Shown piece after piece: positions 16,475 through 20,407 of a stretch of DNA of 20,407 bases (position 1 is the first letter of the stretch; every line of letters starts with the position of its first letter). This DNA comes from Bdellovibrionales bacterium (lineage in GTDB: Bacteria; Bdellovibrionota; Bacteriovoracia; Bacteriovoracales; Bacteriovoracaceae), in assembly GCA_030633015.1 (NCBI GenBank), contig DAOVTR010000001.1:1-20407 (forward strand), in the 5' to 3' direction. A model generated the notes under the pieces. The model worked only from the letters and a program-made list of their open reading frames with translations, was not told the DNA's origin and ran no database searches. Made by a program: the position numbers and the translations under genes.

Positions 16475-17167
16475 CTAAATAAGTGTTTTTCCAAATCTAA
16501 AGATATTGACTACTGGAATAATTCCATCAAAAGCGACAGACATGGTTACATTCTTAACTTGTCCTTTGAGGTAGCTGCGTGGAACGAAACCCCACGTTCG
16601 ACTATCTGCACTGTTGTCTCTATTGTCACCCATAAAGAAATACTGATTCTCTGGTACTTTGAAAGAGAGTTTATGTTTCCGTGAGTGAAATGGAAGTCTT
16701 TGGACAGTAAATTTCTTATCACCAATAACTTCGGTATATTCAAACTGGCCATTGGAATTGTGCAACTTTTCAATGTTATCCTTGAACGAGTTAGGACTTT
16801 CAAGCGTTACTTTTCCATTGACCTTTACGAAGCCATTAAAAATTTCAACTTGGTCACCTGGTACAGCAATAAGACGTTTAACATAGTTTATAGAAGTGTT
16901 CTTTGGGTATTTGAATACTATTATTTCTCCACTTTTTGGAATACCTGTTTTAGTTAAAACAATATCTGTGAACGGAAGTTTTAAATCATAAGCCATCTTG
17001 TTAACCAAAACATGGTCACCTATTTGTATTGTAGGCTGCATTGAACCTGTGGGAACACGGTAGTGATCTGCAAAACTCCATCTTATTGAAAACAGGCAAA
17101 TCACCAAAAAAATGAAGTTTTTATTAGCAGTAATCTTGTTAAAGATGTAATTTAGCGTAGTTAGCAT
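16475..17167 (-). CDS. lepB: Signal peptidase I
   Basis: The 230-residue protein is type I signal peptidase (S26), which cuts Sec and Tat signal peptides on the outer face of the inner membrane. One N-terminal membrane helix (about 17-32) precedes box B 'VPTGSMQPTIQIGDHVLVNK' with catalytic Ser42. Next come 'INYVKRLIAVPGDQVEI' with general base Lys97, and the conserved 'FMGDNRDNSADSRTWGFVPR' near the C-terminus. Length is compact but normal for species lacking the second membrane helix of E. coli LepB. AGGAG lies about ten bases before the ATG. The gene diverges from a YozG-type regulator and its promoter is interleaved with that gene's, so their expression may be linked. It is presumably essential unless a second copy exists elsewhere. 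Confidence 0.95.
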   Translation of the reverse strand: MLTTLNYIFNKITANKNFIFLVICLFSIRWSFADHYRVPTGSMQPTIQIGDHVLVNKMAYDLKLPFTDIVLTKTGIPKSGEIIVFKYPKNTSINYVKRLIAVPGDQVEIFNGFVKVNGKVTLESPNSFKDNIEKLHNSNGQFEYTEVIGDKKFTVQRLPFHSRKHKLSFKVPENQYFFMGDNRDNSADSRTWGFVPRSYLKGQVKNVTMSVAFDGIIPVVNIFRFGKTLI

Positions 17168-17206
17168 GTCTTCTTCTCCTGTCTTTATGGAATGTTTACA
17201 AGACTT

Positions 17207-17249
17207 AATGTAAAGTATACTTGACTTTGAGTCAAGTGAAGATTACAAT
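17207..17249. promoter_or_regulatory. Symmetric divergent promoters built on one palindromic operator
   Basis: ACTTGACT-TTG-AGTCAAGT (17219-17237) is a perfect palindrome with a 3-base centre. Each arm contains TTGACT. The left arm's TTGACT (17221-17226) is 17 bases from TACAAT (17244-17249), a promoter for the HTH gene whose start would fall on its ATG (17256), with no ribosome site. The right arm's TTGACT, read on the minus strand (17230-17235), is 17 bases from TACATT (17207-17212), a promoter for lepB giving a leader of about 33 bases that contains AGGAG. The two -10 boxes are equidistant from the centre at 17228. AAGTATACTT (17213-17222) is a second, overlapping palindrome. The likely binder is the YozG-type regulator. 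Confidence 0.65.
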
Positions 17250-17255
17250 TAATTC

Positions 17256-17468
17256 ATGAAACTCAAAAATAACATTAAGTTAGGTCGTGTAAAAGCGGAC
17301 GATATTACCCAGCAGCGGCTAGCTGATTTAGTTGGTTGTTCAAGACAAACCATTAATTCGATTGAGAAAGGAAAATTTAATCCTTCTATTGAACTTGTTC
17401 TTAAAATTTCAAAGGCACTGAAATTACCAGTAGAAGAAATCTTTTATTTATTGGAAGAGGAGTTATAA
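17256..17468 (+). CDS. YozG-like Cro/CI-type helix-turn-helix regulator
   Basis: This 70-residue XRE-family DNA-binding protein has the helix-turn-helix 'TQQRLADLVGCSRQTINSIE' at about 18-37, followed by 'KGKFNPSIELVLKISKALKLPVEEIFYL'. That arrangement is typical of the short YozG type, which consists of the DNA-binding domain alone. It is usually encoded just upstream of a small membrane protein, as here (three bases apart). The predicted transcript is leaderless, with no ribosome site before the ATG. Probable self-regulation, and regulation of the divergent lepB, through the 17219-17237 palindrome is inferred from location and symmetry. Confidence 0.92.
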   Translation: MKLKNNIKLGRVKADDITQQRLADLVGCSRQTINSIEKGKFNPSIELVLKISKALKLPVEEIFYLLEEEL

Positions 17469-17471
17469 AAA

Positions 17472-17759
17472 ATGACGTTATATTTTAGTTGGACAAACAT
17501 TATTATATTTTTAAGTGTAATAATTTATTTTTTATATGATCATTTTGAAGGGAAGCATGTAAAAGATGAAAGGGAAGAGTTTATTAAACTGAAAACTTTT
17601 GAATTTGTTCAAAGAGCGAACACTTTTTCCTTATTAATTCTTTCGGTAGCTTACTTTTTTACTGCTTATATTAATGGCTTGTTAGTTATATTTATACTGA
17701 TTTTATCTTCTCTTTATACTGAAATAGCAGCTAAATTTTACTATCGAAAGAAAATTTAA
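17472..17759 (+). CDS. Small membrane protein paired with YozG-type regulator
   Basis: The 95-residue protein has a hydrophobic segment at about 8-22, a charged cytoplasmic stretch 'KHVKDEREEFIKLKTFEF' (about 29-46), and two further hydrophobic segments (about 51-67 and 69-86). The layout resembles the DUF2178-like partners that sit beside YozG-type regulators, where the charged loop carries a 'KDERE' motif. Function is unknown. GAGGAG lies just upstream of the ATG, within the end of the regulator gene, so the two are translationally linked. Confidence 0.72.
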   Translation: MTLYFSWTNIIIFLSVIIYFLYDHFEGKHVKDEREEFIKLKTFEFVQRANTFSLLILSVAYFFTAYINGLLVIFILILSSLYTEIAAKFYYRKKI

Positions 17760-18019
17760 ACATTGAATTTGATTCTATTTTGGTTGTCAAATGTAATAGC
17801 GGCGGTGCGAAGATAAAATGTTTATTTTAAAATATCTCATTTTTGAGAAATCTATCGTTAAGTTGCCTATTTTTTGTAGACATTATGTTTCAAAATAAAA
17901 GGTACCACAAAAGGGTACTGTGTACTTAACGTATCGCAGTTACACAATCAGGAAACATTGTTGCAAGATGATTAGATCATTAATTTTTTTTAATATTAAT
18001 TTATCGTAAGGAGATTTTT
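17760..18019. other. Gap upstream of the acetate-symporter operon
   Basis: No gene is seen in these 260 bases. The stretch contains a small GC-rich patch (17799-17810), a cluster of GTAC-containing sites (GGTACC at 17901, GGTAC at 17914, GTAC at 17922) and a short palindrome ATGAT-TAG-ATCAT (17968-17980) close to a TTGCAA/TTGTTG and an A/T-rich stretch that may serve as promoter. No clear -35/-10 pair stands out. A strong AAGGAG ribosome site precedes the ATG at 18020. Confidence 0.3.
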
Positions 18020-18304
18020 ATGGATCATGGCCCAGCGGTTGATCTTGGTGAAGACCTCGCGTCAGAGAAGAAATCTAGTTTAGGGATAAAACTCTTTTTA
18101 GTGTACACATTTGTTTATATTGGATTTGTTGCCATAAATACTATCAGTCCAAAGTTAATGGAGAAAACTGTTTTAATGGGATTGAATCTCGCAGTTGTCT
18201 ATGGAATGGGGCTTATTTTTTTGGCCATCATCATGGGAATTTTTTATAACTCTCTCTGTACTAACTATGAAAATACAATGAATAAAAAGGAAGGTGAGAG
18301 ATGA
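18020..18304 (+). CDS. DUF485 family membrane protein (YjcH-like)
   Basis: This 94-residue protein with two membrane helices (about 22-42 and 51-76) matches DUF485, small proteins normally encoded directly upstream of the ActP acetate symporter. The segment 'LFLVYTFVYIGFVAINTISP' and the C-terminal 'FYNSLCTNYENTM' fit the family. The role is unsettled, with a helper or regulatory role for the transporter suggested by the conserved pairing. The stop overlaps the actP start by four bases (ATGA), so translation is coupled. Confidence 0.88.
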   Translation: MDHGPAVDLGEDLASEKKSSLGIKLFLVYTFVYIGFVAINTISPKLMEKTVLMGLNLAVVYGMGLIFLAIIMGIFYNSLCTNYENTMNKKEGER

Positions 18305-20202
18305 TTTACGAAGCTTCTCCAGTTGCTGTTATTTTATTTGTCACCTTTGTTCTCTTCGTACTGGGATTATCATTTTATTATGCTAGAAAAGCTAAGTCTG
18401 CTGATGGTTATTTTGCGGCTGGTGGAACTATCTCTTGGCAAGTTAATGGTATCGCCTTTGCTGGAGATTACCTCTCTGCAGCCTCTTTTTTAGGAATTTG
18501 TGGGATGATTTCTATCTACGGGTATGATGGTTTTCTTTATTCCATCGGCTATCTTTCAGGATGGGTGGTCGCACTTTTTCTTGTTGCCGAACCGATGAAG
18601 CGATTGGGTAAATATACTTTTACCGATGCTCTTGATTCAAAATTTAATTCAAAACATATTCAGTTAATGGCAGCAATCAGTACACTTATTGTTTCTATCT
18701 TTTATCTGATTCCTCAAATGGTTGGAGCAGGAGCGTTAGTGACGCCTCTCTTGGGTCTTCCTCACTATATTGGTGTCACTATGGTTGGAGCAATTGTTAT
18801 TTTTATTGTGGCAACTGCTGGAATGACTTCAACCACCTATGTACAATTTTTAAAAGGCGGATTACTAATTATATTTGCTACTGTTTTAACAGTGGCACTT
18901 TGTATTAATGGAATTAATCTTAGGCCATCTGAGAATTATCATGAGTTCAAAACTTTAGGAGCAATAGTTGAAAATGGAGAAGCTGTCGCGGTTAGCGATT
19001 CCTCTTATAAGATACTGACCAATGTAAAAAAAGAAAAAGCTACTTTTGTGTTACTGGAAAAAGAAGATGTGCGCCGTTGGTGGAAAATAAATGGTTCACA
19101 GCTTGAAGAGGCCGTCTCGATGACTGAAAGAAGTGATGGGACTAAGTTATATAATGGAGAGCCAAAAGAAGCTGGAAAGTTTTTTCCAGTCGGCCACGTT
19201 AGTAAGATTATTGTTGATGGAAAAGAAGTTGATAAAACTGGACCATTGGGACCACTTGAATTTCTGACAGCTGTTGAAAATAGTACCATCGTTAGGTTTT
19301 TAAAGACAAAAATTAAATTTAATGATGACGCCATTACAATCTGGGCACAAACGAAAACTTCTGGAAAACAGATCATGAGGCCGGGACTTAAATTCAAAGT
19401 TGATGATGCAGGTTTTATGGGGAAGTTAAATTTTATCTCTTTGATGCTCGCTCTCTTTTTTGGTACTGCGGCCTTACCTCATATTCTTATTCGTTACTAT
19501 ACCGTTCCTAGCCAGAAGGATGCCCGCAAGTCAACGATTGTCGCAATTGGGGCCATCGGTTTTTTCTATATCTTAACTCTCTTTATGGGGCTTGGAGCGA
19601 TGGTTACAGGAGTTATTGATCCAGAGTCTAGCAATATGGCCGCACCTCTGCTTGCGAAATATTTTGGTATTGCCCTTTTCTCAATTATCTCGGCCATCGC
19701 TTTTGCGACAGTGTTGGGAACAGTGAGCGGATTAATTGTTGCTTCATCGGGAGCTGTCGCTCATGATTTAGTCAATCGCTATATGGGTATTGAAATGACG
19801 AGCGAGAGAAAAGTTTGGATTGGTAAACTTTCTGCAGTTGGTATTGGTATCATGGCCATTATTTTAGGAATTGTTTTTAAAGGGATGAACGTCTCTTTTC
19901 TAGTGGGTTGGGCATTCGCCATTGCTGCCTCAGCAAATCTTCCTGCAATTTTAATGCTTCTTTTTTGGAAAAAAACGACAGCTAAAGGGATTGCTTCTTC
20001 CATTTTAGTGGGAATTATCTCTGCTCTGGCGATTATTTTAACCTCACCAAGTATGTATTCTCGCTATGGACTTGATCCTCTGAGTGCCCCCTTTGGCCTA
20101 AATAATCCTGGAATTATCTCAATTCCACTAAGTTTTTTTACTCTGTATGTCGTTTCACTTATGACTCAAAAAGATAATGAGAAAGAGCTTCGTGATGTTT
20201 AA
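18301..20202 (+). CDS. actP: ActP-type acetate/solute:cation symporter with enlarged loop
   Basis: The 633-residue protein is in the sodium:solute symporter family (SSS) and most resembles ActP, which brings acetate and similar carboxylates into the cell. Diagnostic stretches are 'YFAAGGTISWQVNGIAFAGD' (about 37-56), 'QLMAAISTLIVSIFYLIPQM' (about 121-140), 'FFGTAALPHILIRYYTVPSQ' (about 386-405) and 'VGWAFAIAASANLPAILMLLFW'. E. coli ActP is about 549 residues. The excess sits in the loop at about 205-372, before the 'FFGTAALPH' helix, where E. coli has roughly 45 residues. The extra 120 or so residues are hydrophilic and well charged, with beta-like segments. The ATG overlaps the DUF485 stop (ATGA). 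A scavenging role for acetate is inferred from family. Confidence 0.9.
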   Translation: MIYEASPVAVILFVTFVLFVLGLSFYYARKAKSADGYFAAGGTISWQVNGIAFAGDYLSAASFLGICGMISIYGYDGFLYSIGYLSGWVVALFLVAEPMKRLGKYTFTDALDSKFNSKHIQLMAAISTLIVSIFYLIPQMVGAGALVTPLLGLPHYIGVTMVGAIVIFIVATAGMTSTTYVQFLKGGLLIIFATVLTVALCINGINLRPSENYHEFKTLGAIVENGEAVAVSDSSYKILTNVKKEKATFVLLEKEDVRRWWKINGSQLEEAVSMTERSDGTKLYNGEPKEAGKFFPVGHVSKIIVDGKEVDKTGPLGPLEFLTAVENSTIVRFLKTKIKFNDDAITIWAQTKTSGKQIMRPGLKFKVDDAGFMGKLNFISLMLALFFGTAALPHILIRYYTVPSQKDARKSTIVAIGAIGFFYILTLFMGLGAMVTGVIDPESSNMAAPLLAKYFGIALFSIISAIAFATVLGTVSGLIVASSGAVAHDLVNRYMGIEMTSERKVWIGKLSAVGIGIMAIILGIVFKGMNVSFLVGWAFAIAASANLPAILMLLFWKKTTAKGIASSILVGIISALAIILTSPSMYSRYGLDPLSAPFGLNNPGIISIPLSFFTLYVVSLMTQKDNEKELRDV

Positions 20203-20382
20203 ATTACTTTGAATAAGTTCCTGTTAATGGCACTTAAGAGATTTTCAAAGAAGATTAGATTTAATTAGTACTTGCTAATAGAGATATTTTTGCTAAACCA
20301 TCTTTGCATAAGAGTATTTTTTTTATCTCATTTAAATATTTTGCTTGATCCTATTAATTTTTAAACTAATTTTATTAGAAAG

Positions 20383-20407
20383 TGGCGGGAGCGAAGGGAC
20401 TTGAACC
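20383..20407 (-). tRNA. 3' end of a tRNA gene, cut by the window edge
   Basis: Read on the minus strand, the bases give a T-stem ending ('GG' then loop TTCAAGT, stem CCCTT), an acceptor strand CGCTCCC, discriminator G and encoded CCA. The fit to the T-arm and acceptor is exact over what is visible. The anticodon lies beyond the window, so the isotype is not known; the G discriminator is common in Asp, Asn and Ser tRNAs. Confidence 0.8.

Noticed and set aside
16304..16475. tmRNA (ssrA) gene on the minus strand
   Set aside because: The 3' end resembles a tRNA acceptor and there is pseudoknot-like pairing, but the T-arm is not canonical, no matching 5' GGGGAC-type end is found, and no tag peptide ending in Ala-Ala is readable.
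20207..20250. Terminator after the acetate symporter (CTTTGAA / TTCAAAG)
   Set aside because: The 7-bp stem has a 30-base loop and no T-run, so it is not a convincing terminator.
16341..20407. Integrated element bounded by tRNA-end repeats (TGGCGGG... at 16341 and 20383)
   Set aside because: Only about seven bases and a GAACC are shared with gaps, there is no integrase, and the genes between (lepB, actP) are housekeeping-type.

Overview
The window is A/T-rich (by eye about one third G+C) and gene-dense. It comes from a Gram-negative bacterium: there are Sec signal peptides, lipoprotein-like N-termini, short outer-membrane beta-barrels, an RND pump, signal peptidase I and a periplasmic-type M23 peptidase. 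The mix of genes and the short 'SCG' lipoprotein signals would fit a Bdellovibrionota/Bacteriovorax-like lineage. That is inference only, since no rRNA or marker gene is present.

Layout. (1) 46-960: a DUF134 HTH regulator and a Gly/Arg/Asn-rich DUF5320-like protein on the plus strand face a NifX/NifB-type cofactor-binding protein on the minus strand; no nif genes are seen. (2) 1043-5433, minus: a purine permease (NCS2/AzgA type) behind an RND efflux protein, with no adaptor or outer-membrane channel nearby. (3) 5576-7286, plus: a secreted Cys-containing protein, a CPKC thioredoxin-like protein and a UPF0718/DUF318 permease. (4) 7344-8839, plus: two paralogous small outer-membrane barrel proteins and an M23 peptidase, from a promoter that predicts a leaderless mRNA. 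(5) 8848-11328, minus: a hybrid histidine kinase with a double Cache sensor. (6) 11552-13084, plus: a secreted Gly-rich protein and a secreted protein with caspase-like His/Cys motifs. (7) 13059-14767, minus: a right-handed beta-helix lipoprotein gene broken by a one-base frameshift. (8) 14897-16135, minus: a GT4 glycosyltransferase. (9) 16136-16474: no protein gene, but a terminator and structured sequence downstream of lepB. (10) 16475-17759: lepB and a YozG-type regulator/membrane-protein pair diverge from one symmetric promoter-operator. (11) 18020-20202, plus: DUF485 and an ActP-type acetate symporter with an unusually large loop. (12) 20383-20407: the 3' end of a minus-strand tRNA cut by the window edge.

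The items most worth following are the symmetric lepB/HTH promoter-operator, the secreted caspase-like protein with its Gly-rich partner, and the frameshifted beta-helix lipoprotein. I saw no CRISPR array, transposase, integrase, rRNA or complete tRNA. Apart from the ActP loop and the frameshift, most genes look like ordinary chromosomal genes.
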